Assembly (NCBI GenBank): GCA_036186865.1
Contig: AP025066.1
Coordinates: forward strand, 19,230,052 to 19,294,051
DNA from: Eustoma russellianum
Lineage: Eukaryota; Streptophyta; Magnoliopsida; Gentianales; Gentianaceae
Direction of reading: 5' to 3'
DNA length: 64,000 nucleotides
In this document: in pieces, positions 45,004 through 56,765 of the stretch
Layout of the letters: each line of letters opens with the position of its first letter
Numbering within the stretch: position 1 is the first letter of the stretch
Made by a program: the position numbers and the translations under genes
Notes under the pieces: generated by a model
The model's input: the letters and a program-made list of their open reading frames with translations, nothing else
The model's database searches: none
Told to the model about the DNA's origin: nothing

Positions 45004-46500
45004 GATACCATCTATCGAACATATTCCGGTAGTCAACGAATTTTTGGATGTATTTCTGGAAGAACTATCAGGAGTGCCACCTCCGAGGGAAGTCGAGTTT
45101 GAGATAAACCTGATCCTAGGAGCCGAACCTATTTCTAGAACCCCTTACAGAATGGCTCTGACAGAATTGAGAGAATTAAAAGATCAACTTCAAGAGCTGT
45201 TAGACAAGAAATTCATTCGTCCCAGTGTGTCACCTTGGGGAGCACCTGTTTTGTTCATTAAGAAAAAGGATGGTAGCATGAGGCTCTATATCGACTATCG
45301 AGAGTTGAATAAAATTACCATCAAGAATAAGTACCCACTGCCGCGAATCGAGGATCTGTTTGACCAACTAAAGGGTGCTAGAATTTTCTCCAAGATTGAC
45401 CTCCGATCAGGGTACAACCAACTATGGGTGAAGGCTGAAGACATCGCGAAGACAGCCTTCCATACAACATAGTGCCACTAAGAATTCCTAGTGATGCCAT
45501 TTGGATTAACGAATGCCCCTGCTGCCTTTATGGACCTTATGAATGCTGTCTTTCATGAACAGTTGGATAAGTTCGTGGTGGCATTCATAGATGATATTCT
45601 TGTGTACTCTCCTGATGAACAAACCCACGTTGAGCATCTGAGAGTCGTCTTGGGCATACTGAGACATAAACAACTGTACGCCAAATTCAGCAAATGCGAG
45701 TTCTAGCTGAAGAGTGTGACCTTCCTTGGTCACGTGATATCAGAAGAGGGGATTGTTGTAGATCCTAAGAAGGTGGAAGCTATTACTGAATAACTTAGAC
45801 CCACGAATGTCACTAAAGTGCGGAGTTTCTTGGGTTTAGCTGACTATTACAGGAAGTTTGTTGAGGGATTCTCAACGATAGAAGTACCCCTCAGTCGTCT
45901 TACTCAGAAGAAGTCTAAGTTTGAAGGGACAGCCGAATGTGAAAAGAGCTTCTCGGAGCTCAAGAAGAAGTTAACCGCAACCCTAATATTGGCTCAACCC
46001 TCCGGTACTGATGGGTTTGTGATCTATAGTGATGCGTCGAAAAATAGTCTAGGTACGTAAATTGTAGCATAAGTTATAATTTTCCATCCAAATCGAGTTT
46101 GGTCTAATACTTCACTTATAGGTTGTGTTTTGATGCAACACGAACGAGTCATCGAATATGCCTGAAGGCAGCTGAAGCTTTATGAACAAAACTATCCGAC
46201 GCACGACCTTGAACTAGCTGCAGTTGTGTTTGTTCTAAAGATTTGGCGGCACTACTTATATATGGAGAAGTGCGCAGTGTTCACAGATCACAAGATCCTA
46301 AAGTACTTGTTCTCCTAGAAAGAGTTGAACATGAGACAACGGAGATGGTTAGAACTGTTGAAAGATTTTGACTTGACTATTCATTATCACCCGAGTAAAC
46401 CTAATAAGGTGGCGGATGCATTAAGTAGAAAATCCAATCATGCACGACAATCACCCTGGAAAGAGAAATGGAAGAATTTGGTTTGGACTTGGTGGAGTCC
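45004..46500 (+). pseudogene. Gypsy-1 reverse transcriptase and RNase H
   Basis: RT motifs in order: PYRMALTELRELKDQL, FIRPSVSPWGAPVLFIKKKDGS, YRELNKITIKNKYPLPRIEDL, FSKIDLRSGYNQ, MPFGLTNAPAAFMDLMN and catalytic FIDDILVYS (45584-45610). RNase H follows: FLGLADYYRKFVEGFS, FVIYSDASKNSLG, and HPSKPNKVADALSRK (46387-46431). Breaks: TAG and TAA at 45470-45481, TAG 45704-45706, TAA 45791-45793, an insert near 46060-46110 and TAG 46316-46318. Otherwise one frame runs through. Confidence 0.9.
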
Positions 46501-47852
46501 ACAGTGAATGTTTTGGCGGCTTTGACCATAACACCAAGTCTAGTTGATCGAGTGAAAGAGGCGTTGAGGAATGATAAAATTTGGGTGAAATTGCGGAGAA
46601 ACTAAAGCACAATCAAGTTGAAGGATTTCAGACCAGAGAAGACGGGAGCCTACGGTTTAAAGGGAGACTATATGTTCTGGACATGGATGAGCTTAGAAAA
46701 GAAATTTTGTATGAGGCTCACAGCTCAAAGTTATCAATACACCCTGGTAGCACCAAGATGTACTGAGATCTCAAACAATACTACTGGTAGTCCGGAATGA
46801 AGAGGCATATTGTGGAGTTTATTAAGAGATGTCTAGTTTGTCAACAACTTAAAGCTGAACACCAACGGCCTGATGGATTATTGATGCTGTTGGAGATCCC
46901 AAAGTGGAAATAGGAACATATCACAATAGATTTCATAGCAGGTTTACCAAAGACGAGAAGTGGATACGATATGATTTGGGTTGTTATGTTAACCAAGTCG
47001 GTACACTTCTTGCCTGTCTCGAGCGAAACATCCTTGGATAAGTTGGTTAATCTGTATATGGAAAACATTGTCAGCTTACATGGCGTTCTAGTGAGCATAG
47101 TGTCGGACAGAGACCCAGGATTTACCTCCAAATTCTGGACAGCGTTTCAGAGAGCCATTGACATGGAGTTAAGGATGAGTACAACCTATCATCCCCAAAC
47201 CGATGGACAGTCTGAGCGGACTTTTCAAACCCTTGAAGACATGCTAAGGGCTTGTGTCCTAGACTTTAAAGGAAGTTGGGATGGAATGGTGAAATTGTTG
47301 AAGTTCTCTTACAATAACAGTCATCACAGTGCAATCGACATGGCTCCCTTTGAAGCGTTGTATGGACGAAAGTGTAGGTCTCCTGTATATTGGGAAGAAG
47401 TTGGTGTGAGGACCATCATCGGACCCAAACTGCTTGAGAGGACGTTGGAGAAGGTAAAGATTATCCAGGACAAACTCAAGACGGCCCAGGATCGTAATAA
47501 GAGCTGGGTGGACTCCAAACGACGACCTTTGGAATTTGATATAGGGGCAAAGGTGTATCTAAGACTATCACCAAAGGATATTATGAGGTTTGGAGTGAAA
47601 GGCAAGTTAAGTCCACAATTTATTGGTCCTTATGAGATATTGGAGAAGGTGAGAAACTTGGCATATCGATTGGCATTACCCTCAGTATTAGCGCAGGTCC
47701 ACAATGTCTTCCATGTCTCACAATTAAGGAAATATGTGACGAATCCGAGTCACATACTGAAAGCACAACCGTTGGAGCTGAACGGTGATGTTACATATGA
47801 GGAAGTACCGGTGAGAATCGTAAACCGTAAGGAACAAGTGCTATGGAGGTGA
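46501..47852 (+). pseudogene. Gypsy-1 integrase
   Basis: The zinc-binding part is at 46700-46850 (H and H in EAHSSKLSIHPG; C and C in RCLVCQQ). The core has FIAGLPKTRSGYD, SDRDPGFTSKFW and the catalytic Glu context YHPQTDGQSERTFQTLEDMLR. The C-terminal part carries GPYEILEKVRNLAYRLALP and VHNVFHVSQLRKY, typical of plant chromoviruses. Three in-frame stops at 46764, 46788 and 46911 stand at positions that are Trp in the family. From 46971 to 47852 the frame is open for 293 codons. A TGA at 47850 cuts off the tail. Confidence 0.88.
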
Positions 47853-47956
47853 GTGATTCCTCATGTAAAGGTCCAGTGGAGTAATCACTCTGAGCGAGAA
47901 GCCACGTGGGAACTTGAAGAGCAGATGCAGGAGAAGTGTCCTCAGCTTTTAACTTA
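47853..47956 (+). pseudogene. Gypsy-1 chromodomain-like tail
   Basis: In frame after the stop: VIPHVKVQWSNHSEREATWE then LEEQMQEKCPQLL and TAA. The VQWSNH...EATWELE pattern is the short chromodomain-like tail of plant chromoviruses, thought to guide integration to particular chromatin. Confidence 0.7.
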
Positions 47957-48971
47957 AGGTATGTAAGTTTCAAGGACAAAACTTTTTGTAAGGGGTTGGA
48001 ATGTCATACCCCTTGTTTTTCCCAAACCTAATGTTAAATAATTTAAAGCGGATCAAAAATATACCTTTGATAATTTTATAAGTTAATAAGGCTTAGTGAA
48101 ATGTATTTTAGGTGAAAAATAACTTAATGCTGAAATTAAGAAAATTAGGTCCAAAATACCAAAATTGCCCTCCTTGATTAAATGTTGAGCGAGTTACGCC
48201 AATTAGCATAACTCCCCATTAAGCCGTCGGTTATAGAGCCAAGAAAGGGGGGAGAAGTCGACTTAAAAGAAGAAAAGGGAGAAAGGAATAGAGAAAAGAA
48301 GAAAAGAAAGAGGAAGAAGGAAGAAGAGGTCGCGAGCAATCCTAGGTACAATCCATCCAAGAACTCAATCCAATCGCCGTAAGAACTTCTAGATTTGAAG
48401 GCAAGTAACTTTTCTATACACTTTACGCAATTTTGATTCTTAGGCCTTGTTTTTCTACAAAGAGAAAAGTGGATCCCACATTGGTAATTTCGTTCCGTTT
48501 ATGCTAATTGCTCTACTATGTGCTTCTATACGTGTTGATTGATTAAAGTTGGAATCTTTTGGGCCAATTTCCGGGAATTATTGTTATATGCTTGATTTAC
48601 GATGAATATGCCTAAAGATGTCATTTTTATTGTGATGAACTCCTTAATGATTAGTTTATATGCTTGTTGTTTGTGCCGTATATGGAATGGTTGGATTGAT
48701 GGTGGTTTGATGGGTGTAATGTAGTTGGCAGCTGGATTAGGGATTGGTTAGAAGGTTTTGTGGACTTTTTCGAATGAGTGGGGTGAGAGAAGCCTAGGAT
48801 CCATGTCAGTGGATGTAATTAAGGTTCAATAAGATGTCATGAGTGTCTATGTAGGCGGGAATCATGTTTTAGGATTGAATATAGGTGTTTCATAGGCTCG
48901 GAATGGAAAAGGATGATGGTTGGATCGAAATTGCAGCAAAAAAGGGTGAAAAGTTGCAGAAATAGAGACTT

Positions 48972-49255
48972 GGATCGATCCTGGAGGGACATCGATTGAT
49001 CCAAGTGGCCGTGGGAGAGTTTCCAAAGTTTCTAGAAGACATCAGTCGATCGACTGGGGGACATCGATCGATCGATGTCCAGGAAACTGAACATCGATCG
49101 ATGAGATGAACCACATCGATCGATCGAAGTCCTGAGGTTTCAAAAATTAAAGTTTCTAGAGGGCATCGATCGCTCAGGAATAGGGACATCGATCGATCGA
49201 AGTCCACGGGCTAGACATCGATCGTTCAGTGAGGGGCACATCGATCGATCGATGT
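48972..49255. repeat. ATCGATCGAT palindrome cluster, Gypsy-1 3' LTR
   Basis: About ten GATCGATCGA-type words in under 300 bp, for example ACATCGATCGATCGATGT near 49065 and again near 49240. Confidence 0.85.
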
Positions 49256-49742
49256 GGCCAGTTTGCAGAATATATGCTAAACCTTTAAACCTATTAGGGA
49301 ATGAATGACAAGTGATTTGAAGGACCTTTGTGTGACATTTGGGACTATTATATGCGTTCAAGAGGTATTGTAGATGTATGCTCGATGTACGATGAGATGG
49401 GTAACCTTAAGGGTAAAAGAGAAAAGGCTAAGTGTGAACTCGAGACGACTTTGTATTATGTGAGGGTGTGAAAAGGTATCAATGAGTTAATCTTAGATAT
49501 GTCTGAGGCTTGTGACCGGTAACCAATACGTAAAGTGTGAGTGGACATGTTTAGGAGTTGGCTATGACATGATATGAGTATTTGGCACCCCGACATGAAC
49601 ATTTGTTATAACATGACATGAGTATTTGGCATCACGATATGAACATTTTGCATCTGTCATGGGTTTTGTTTTACGATAAAACACATGTTTGTAAAAGAAA
49701 GACCCAAGTTTTAAATGATAAGTTTGGGCTGCTAGTTAATGC

Positions 49743-49895
49743 AGGGTATAAAAGTCACGTTTGCAATGGCAGGGTATAAAAGTGTGACATGTGATCAACA
49801 GCAGGGTATAAAGTTCTGTTATGGGGCTGTGGACCTTTCAGTACGGGGTATAAAGTTCCGTTGGCTGTGGATTGATCACCTAGAGGGTATAAAGT
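49743..49895 (+). promoter_or_regulatory. Array of TATA-like words in the Gypsy-1 LTR
   Basis: GGGTATAAA or a close variant occurs five times in about 150 bp (near 49744, 49771, 49804, 49847, 49885). The 5' LTR has the same array with some words mutated. One or more could be the promoter. Confidence 0.45.
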
Positions 49896-50637
49896 CTCTG
49901 CTACGTGAAGAATAAAATAAGAATAAGTATGAACAGTTTGTGAATCGATATATGCATGGATCTTCGGTTAGTCTAGTATATCTTTTTGAAGGAATGCATG
50001 CATGATGAGTCACGAAGCATAAGTCTTGACATGAATGAAACCCTATGTGCATGTGACCTGTTTCGTAATATGTTTTTTTCACGATGTGTATTTGATCTCT
50101 ATTTTTGCTTAGTTTATGTGACTTATATGTTTTGATTTTTTACTTATGATCATGATATTACTAACTCAAGCACTTTATTTTGGGCATTGTTTTTATATAT
50201 CAGTGACTCGTCGTGTGTGATTCCGTAAGGTGGATAGACGGGTTACTTGCTAGTGTTATTTTCCTGCTAAGAATAGATACTTCATCTCTTTTCAGGTGAA
50301 CCCGAGTATGAGATGATATTCGTAGAAGACGACGACGAGTGGGCCCATTAGGATGATAGACATTGAGGGGAAAATGCCATGTTAATTCCTTGGTCGATAG
50401 GCTTTCTGTTACCGTTGTTTTTGGAGAATATATTAGACATCTCCGAATATATTTCATTTCCGTTGTATTACACTTGGTTACATTAGTTATGAAAGTTTTA
50501 AATTTTATGTCGTTTCCGCTGATTTATCTTGCGTCATGGATGATGTGTGCTTGATCTACTTTGACGCTTCGTAGTTCTCATAGTAGACTACGGCAGGTGC
50601 TCTGGTACCGATGTTGATATCGGGTCGGGGCGCTTCA

Positions 50638-51798
50638 GTAAAACCATTGATTCTTTAACATCTTTTTACGCTTCAGCAACTCCACTCATTTAAAGGTGTT
50701 ATTCTCACAGTGATTGTATTTCATCTTTCATGGCATCTATCCACTCCTTTTTGTTCAATATTCCAAAACTTCTTCAAAGCTTTCAGGTTCTTCACAATCA
50801 ATCAAAACCAGATACAGATTCGAGGGGTATCAATCTGAAGGACGTCTATCATAAGTGGGCCACCTCAACTCATTAGAAACCACATGTTATGCACTTGTGG
50901 ATTTTTGCTTCACTAGATTCCGATTCATCAAAAACATTAGCATTTAAGTGTAATAGACATGTGCATGACTGCATCCATTCCTTGATATTCATTTGCCACA
51001 TCATTGACAACGATTGGGGTAGGAGTAATAGTAGTCATATCAATATCAACCAATTCTTTGTCTTCAAAACTAGGAACTTTTTTCTCAGTTTTGTCTATGT
51101 CCTTGATTGTGTGATCTTCCATGAATACGACATCACGATTATGAATAAACTTTCATGAAATCGGATTAAAGAATCAATACCTGAACTCATCAAGTCCATA
51201 TCCAATAAACATGCATTTGTTCTTCTTCTTTCCAATTTATATCACTAATCTTTTGAAACGTACATATAAGTTATGCACCCAAACATACGAAGATGGTCAT
51301 ATAAGACATCTTCTCCACTCCTGACGCGGCTTGGAACATCAAACCTCAATACCCACAAGGTGTGAAATTTAGCACATGTACAACCATACTAATGCTTCAC
51401 TTGACAAATATTTTGGGAACCTAGGTTGAGAAACAAAAATCTCACCCTTTCAATACAAGTTTTCTTTGTTCTTTTAACCAACTCATTTGGTTTCTTTGTT
51501 TTTTGAAGAAAACTTCAGTGACATATGACATTCCTTCGGAAATACTTATCGAAAGTCTTAATATAATCTACCTCATCATCCATTTGGATACATTTGAGTT
51601 TTTTTGGTCTCTCTCTTAACGACGACTGGAACAATTTGAAGGTATCTAACACTTATCTTTTGTCTTCCAGATATAAGCCCAAATTGTTCGATAACAATCA
51701 TCAATAACGGTCACAAAATAATATGCACTGCCAAGAGAAGGTGTCTTCATTGGGTCACATTTGGGTCACATAATTTGCTTTTGCTTTGTCCAACTTTT
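50638..51798 (-). pseudogene. Copia-3 pol, integrase and linker part
   Basis: On the minus strand, from 51760 downward: YFVTVIDDCYRTIWAYIWKTKDK (integrase core), LYDHLRMFGCITYM (linker), and HNRDVVFMEDHTIKDIDKTEKKVPSFEDKE (about 51140-51050). The last residues before 50638 (KKMLKNQWF) precede, in the family, the segment that resumes at 41630. Many stops. Cut at 51799 by the Tork-2 LTR. Confidence 0.75.
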
Positions 51799-52354
51799 TG
51801 TTGAAAATAACGACCTTGTTTTAGACGAAAATAAAACCGTTAATAGTAATTTACTATTTAATAAAATCGTCAAGTATGACAATAATATAAAGCAAAATAA
51901 GTAGCATTAAAAGTAAACACCATAACTATGTAAAAATCCTTTCTCTGTGGAGGAAAAAGCCTGGATAATGAGAACCAAGTTCACTATTTGAAATAGCGAA
52001 AATACAACAGACAGCTCAGATTTAGGCTTAAAATTGAGAAATACAAAAGAATCGAAACAATCAATATTTTATTATACCAGATTGGGATAGCTCCACAACT
52101 CTCTTTTCCTCTCTTTATTTTCTTTCAATCACAAATATCTCACAAGAAGCTATTGAATTGCTTCTCATTTTGTGTGTCTTCCTCTACAGAAATGCTGCCA
52201 ATTTATAGGCATGAAAAGTAAAGGAAATTAGTGTCATTTTCTATTCCAACTGTTGCTTCACACTTTGTCAAAGTAAGTGTGCATCCACCTGACCAACAAT
52301 TTCAAAAAGAAAGGGTGCTGCAATTTTGACCAAGAGTATTGTCTAGACCCATCA
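51799..52354 (-). repeat. Tork-2 3' LTR
   Basis: About 556 bp. Plus strand begins TGTTGAAAATAACGACC (reverse complement of the LTR end) and ends AGACCCATCA, followed by AATCTCCCCTCC, the complement of the polypurine tract. Similar to the Tork-1 LTR along its length with many substitutions. Confidence 0.85.
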
Positions 52355-53080
52355 AATCTCCCCTCCATACTACGGGTATATTCTGACTCTCATTGAGAGT
52401 TCATTTCAGCTTCCTCGATTCACCAATTAGACTTCTCCTTTGTAATAACTTTTGTCATTACATCAGCAGGGTTATTGTTTGTGTCGATCTTCTTGATTTG
52501 GAATTTCTTCTTCTCAGTGGCATCCCGAATCCAATGATATTGTACATCGATATGTATGGTTTGTACACGATACATCGTATTCTTGCTCAAGTCAATAACA
52601 CTTTGGCTGTCACTGTATATTATATACTGTTGTTGTTTGAACCCCAACTCTTGTAAAAAAATCATTTTATCTGAAGCATCTCCTTGCCAGCTTCCGTAAC
52701 TGCAATGTACTTTATTAGGTAGTCGATAATGATACACTTTTGAAGTTTCGACTATCTAGATATAGTTTCGCTTACAAATGTAAATAGATAATCATAAATA
52801 GATTTTCTGCCATCTAGATCTCCATCTGTATATGAATTTCTGTATCCATCAACATGTTATTCAAAACCTCCAAAAGTGAAGCATACTGAAGTTCCTTTGA
52901 GGTATCGAAAGAACCATTTCACTGCTTCCAAAAGCTTCTTTCATGGATTTGATAGAAACTTGCTTACAAGTCTTACTGCATGAGCAATGTGCGGCCTTGT
53001 ATAGACCATATCATACATCAAGCTACTAAAGAATATAGAATCAATGACATTTCAGCTTCCTCTTTCTGTGTTGAACGATA
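52355..53080 (-). pseudogene. Tork-2 pol, end of RT and RNase H
   Basis: Minus-strand 52737-52420 is open: FLQELGFKQQQYIIYSDSQS, VIDLSKNTMYRVQTIHIDVQ, YHWIRDATEKKKFQIKKI, NNPADVMTKV, closely matching Tork-1 RNase H. Upstream pieces (53080-52740) carry the end of RT with stops and shifts. Confidence 0.85.
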
Positions 53081-53221
53081 TATTGAGAGAATGTTGAAAA
53101 TGGTTTGAATAATTTCCCAAAGCATGATTTTATGCTAAAAGAATACAAGTTATATTATAAATGTCAAAAAGTTGAAATAAATCAAACAAGTGAAAAATGA
53201 CATCGATCTCTCAGGTTAAGA

Positions 53222-53450
53222 CACGTCGATCGATCGATGTACATCATCTCCTAACATCGATCGATCCATGTCGGATGAATAAAACCAAAACCTTACTATG
53301 AGGCATCGATCTCTAAACCTAAGACACATCGATAGATTGATGTACATCAGCCTCTCACATCGATCGATTGATGTCAGACAGAATCAAAAATAGAACCTCA
53401 CTATGAGACATCGATCTCTCAACTAGAGGTACATCGATCGATCGATGTCA
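53222..53450. repeat. ATCGATCGAT palindrome cluster, SIRE-2 5' LTR
   Basis: Words such as CGTCGATCGATCGATGTACA, ACATCGATCGAT and ACATCGATCGATCGATGT; partner clusters at 61449-61672 and 3790-4015. Confidence 0.85.
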
Positions 53451-54607
53451 ATGTATTTTTGAAAAATGTCTTCAACATGTGACGAAATAATTGATATATG
53501 TTCTTAATGTTCCATACATGTTTATTATGATTTCATTACTTGAAATTGATGAGTACGAATGTGTTTTTATGACTAACATGCCATGGAAGTTTGTATAACC
53601 TATCAAAAATGGCAAAAGTGGTATTTTGAGTTTTTCTGTACGTACATAACACGAGAAAGTCAATCAAGGACTTATATGTGACATATTTATTATTACCAAG
53701 GCATTCTTGTGATTATATCTGGACGACAAAGATATTCTCGCAGTTTTCTATCTTTGGTTTTCGTAATTCGACAATCCAAGGACATTATGGTCTTTTACTC
53801 AAGCTTATCATTCGAGTATATTATTATCATCATTAGGGAGCATCTATATCATATTCTTGAAGATTATCTTACGACTGTATTTCTATTGAAGACATTATCG
53901 GCATCGTCTAAATATGCGACAGTTTTCTTGTCACATCTTATTTTCATCTTGGGTATTCTTCTATTTTATTATTGGAGCCTCTTATCTACAATGGTGCAAA
54001 GATTTTAAGGACATTCTTGGAACAAAATTTGCCACAACTTACCAGGAGAAAAATGTGAGATTTTTGAACCATTTGTTGACTAAGCTATGGAAACTATTAT
54101 CTACTTATTTCTCTTCATTGAATCTAATTGTATGCACCCATTTACACATGGAAAATGGTCTTTAATATGTCTTAATGATGTTCCAATCATATTTTGACTT
54201 GTGTACAAGACAATGCCACATGGATCAACCAAAACAAAACTTGGTGGCAAAAAATGACAACATGGCAACCAAAGGGGAAGACGACGGTTATAAGGTTGAA
54301 AAAAGTCATTTGAATTTAAAAATTTTCAGCTCACACGTGTCCTATATTGGTGCAAGAAGTTGAGCCAAACTTGGGGGGATATGTCATTCTACCTTCTTCA
54401 CATTATCTTCATTTCTCTATCAAAATTTTCAGAATTTTCAAGTCATGTTAAGTTGAAATTTTCGGCCAAGGTGGACAAATCATGTTGCTTGAAGATGCCA
54501 AGTGTGCAAGGTACTAAGATGGTCATCCAATGAAATGAAGACACACAAGTCTTGATGATGTTGAAGGTGACAAAGTGAACTCTTATCTTTTAAGGGGCGC
54601 CTCAAAT

Positions 54608-54615
54608 TATAAATA
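54608..54615 (+). promoter_or_regulatory. TATA box in SIRE-2 5' LTR
   Basis: TATAAATA followed about 30-50 nt on by a CT-rich leader, the usual layout of a plant LTR promoter. Confidence 0.6.
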
Positions 54616-55662
54616 GGAGCATAAGTGAAGAGAAGAAGACACACCTCTTACTCTCTTCTTCTATCTTCTTCTTTCTCCTCTCTTGCTTTTTGTAGCTAAG
54701 GTGCTTTGTTGGTGATTTTCTAGAGCTACATAATACAACTTTTGGTTGAATTTGTAAGATTGATTAGCCATCATTATAAGGCTAAATCAATCGGTGGTTG
54801 AGGTGTTGTATAAAGCTGTATAAAGGTGCTAAACCAAGTCATGATTAGGGTTGGTGTATAACCCCAGAATCAAGCATGGTGTCCTTTGTAACGGTGATCA
54901 TTCATAGTGAAAATCCAAGGAAAGATGTTCTTCGGAACTGGAGTAGGTCACATTGACTGAACTAGGATACATTCTTGTGTCTTTGTTCTTCTACTTTTCT
55001 GCCCATTTTTCTCAGTTTTTGCACTTCATTTAGCACAACTATTTAACATAGGAAAATGTTTTCAAAATTATGGATTTTTGGTGGCGATAAACCTCAGATT
55101 TTATCTATCATTTGCAACCAAAATCATTGGATTTGAGCAAAAGAAAGTTAGACTTTCGGACTTTGAAAGTTATTGCTTCATTATAGCAACAATTTGACCA
55201 GTTCCAAAGAAACATGCATTTCCATTTTATTAAGTATAGTTTCTGGTCAAGCCTTTTGGAAATATAAACTAAACATCTTAACGAGTATTTTGACATAAGA
55301 ATCAACCTTTTTGACTTAGTATATAAAAAGTTATACTTTCAAAATTTGCTAACTTTCTGTCCAAAACAGTTCAGACTGACCACATGTTTTTTTTCACTTT
55401 TTTGAAGGGTTAAATGTTTTCCATTGTTGCTCATTTTTGGACAAGTAACATTAACACATTGAAGTTTATATATGCAAAATTTTGTATTTTTGGATTTGTG
55501 TACTGATACTTTTAATTTTTTTAAAAACAGGTATATATACTGAAAACTTTCAGAATCAGTTTTACAGGGGATTTTCAAAGGGTTTATAAATAGTGAAATT
55601 TCTGCTAAACCACTATTCACCCCATTTTAGTGGAGTTTTTGCAGGTGTTACGGTCCAACAAG

Positions 55663-55675
55663 TGGTATCAAAGCC
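55663..55675 (+). promoter_or_regulatory. SIRE-2 primer-binding site
   Basis: TGGTATCAAAGCC, initiator tRNA-Met type with one change (G to A), two bases after the LTR. Confidence 0.85.
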
Positions 55676-55729
55676 AAGGTACATCACTATAAGAACATAC
55701 AAAGATAAGTTACATTCTACGTTATATTA

Positions 55730-56765
55730 TGGCCATAGTTCCTCACAAAGGTGAGTTGGAAGGTATGTCCACTCAATCGTCCTCCTCTTTTCGATGGTAA
55801 TAATTTTGTTCATTGAAAACTTAGGATGAGACTATTCTTAATGGCTATAGACATTGATTGATGGTCTATAGTTGACGATAGTTTGTACATACCAATGAAA
55901 ATTGTACAAGTTAGTGGGGTAACACAAGAAGTTGAAAAATATAAGAGTGAGTGGACTAGTGATGATAAGAAAAGAATGCCCATGAATACCAAAGCTATGA
56001 AATTACTTTTAAATGAGCTTAGTGCTTCTAAGGCAGGTTACGTTTCGATTGTACTAGTGCATATGATATGTGGAAGTCTTTAGAATTAAAGCATGAAAGA
56101 ACTAGCGACGTAAAAGAATCAAAAATAAACATGCTTATGACTGAGCTTGAGTGTTTCAAAATGATACCGAACAAGTCTATAACATCTATGGTTTTGACGA
56201 TAACTAATATTTTCAATGCATTTGAGTCTTTAGAGAAATCTTTCACCAACAAGGAGAAGTCCAAAAAGTGCTATGAATTCTCCCTGCTGAAAGGGATTCG
56301 AAAGTAACAGCAATTGAAGAAAAGACATCAATTACTAAAATGGATGAATTGATAGGCTCATTTAAAGTATACGAAGTGAAACTGAACCAACAAAAATCTG
56401 AGTCTTTAAAGCTATCCGGTAAGACTTTTGCTTTCAAAACAACCGGACCTTCATAAATGATGATGAGAGTAATCGTAATAGTGAATTAGATGATGATTTA
56501 ATATTAGTACTTAGAAAACTTAGAAGATTTTTTAAATGTCCAAATAAGAATAGACAACAATCATCATCATCATCTTCTTCTTCTCAATTTAAGAAAAATA
56601 ATTCAAATAAGAATGATGAAAAATGGTATAACAAAGAATTAAAATGTTATAAATGTGGGCAAAAGGGACATATCTCATATGATTGTCCATCCAATAAAAA
56701 TAATAACTAACAAGCTAAGGAGACTCAAAGAAGTAAGCCAAAGGAGTCCAAGGCAAAGAAATGAA
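55730..56765 (+). pseudogene. SIRE-2 gag
   Basis: Broken pieces in order: VHWKLRMRLFLMAIDID-like sequence with shifts, then YIPMKIVQVSGVTQEVEKYK (from 55883), MWKSLELKHERTSDVKESKI (56068) and a CCHC zinc knuckle CYKCGQKGHISYDC (about 56646-56687). It would form the particle shell and bind element RNA. At least four shifts or stops. Confidence 0.8.

Larger units (their letters stand above)
41631..50637 (+). mobile_element. Gypsy-1: chromodomain-type (chromovirus, Tekay-like) Gypsy element
   Basis: A 5' LTR (41631-43758, truncated), gag remnant, protease, RT, RNase H, integrase in Gypsy order, a chromodomain-like tail, purine tract and a full 3' LTR (48002-50637). Flanks GCAAA and GTAAA are an imperfect target duplication within Copia-3. 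The end of the 5' LTR, the primer-binding site and the start of gag are deleted. The Tekay-like assignment rests on the long LTRs and the tail after integrase. Confidence 0.9.
48002..50637 (+). repeat. Gypsy-1 3' LTR
   Basis: 2636 bp, TGTCATACCCC to GGGGCGCTTCA, preceded by the purine tract AAGGGGTTGGAA. It has the ATCGATCGAT cluster at 48972-49255 and 'gggtataaa' words at about 49743-49895. The last roughly 75 bp match the terminus of the LARD LTR in reverse complement. Confidence 0.92.
39090..51798 (-). mobile_element. Copia-3: minus-strand Copia element split by a Gypsy insertion
   Basis: Read on the minus strand, 51798-50638 gives integrase and the integrase/RT linker, and 41630-40343 resumes with RT and RNase H at the same point of the polyprotein; the Gypsy element (41631-50637) lies between them. 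The start is missing, cut by the Tork-2 LTR at 51799. A likely 3' LTR lies at about 39090-39824. All frames are heavily broken, so this is the oldest layer of the stack. Motifs resemble the Tork lineage. Confidence 0.75.
51799..53080 (-). mobile_element. Tork-2: 3' part of a minus-strand Tork-like Copia element
   Basis: LTR (51799-52354) and adjoining RNase H/RT on the minus strand match Tork-1 in reverse orientation, more divergently. The rest is missing because SIRE-2 begins at 53081. The LTR end abuts Copia-3 sequence exactly, as expected of an insertion into Copia-3. Confidence 0.85.
53081..55660 (+). repeat. SIRE-2 5' LTR
   Basis: 2580 bp, TATTGAGAGAATG (TG in the 3' copy) to CGGTCCAACA. 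It contains the ATCGATCGAT cluster at 53222-53450 and a TATA box TATAAATA at 54608-54615. Its 3' half resembles 1-1190 and, inverted, 62615-63754. Confidence 0.85.
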
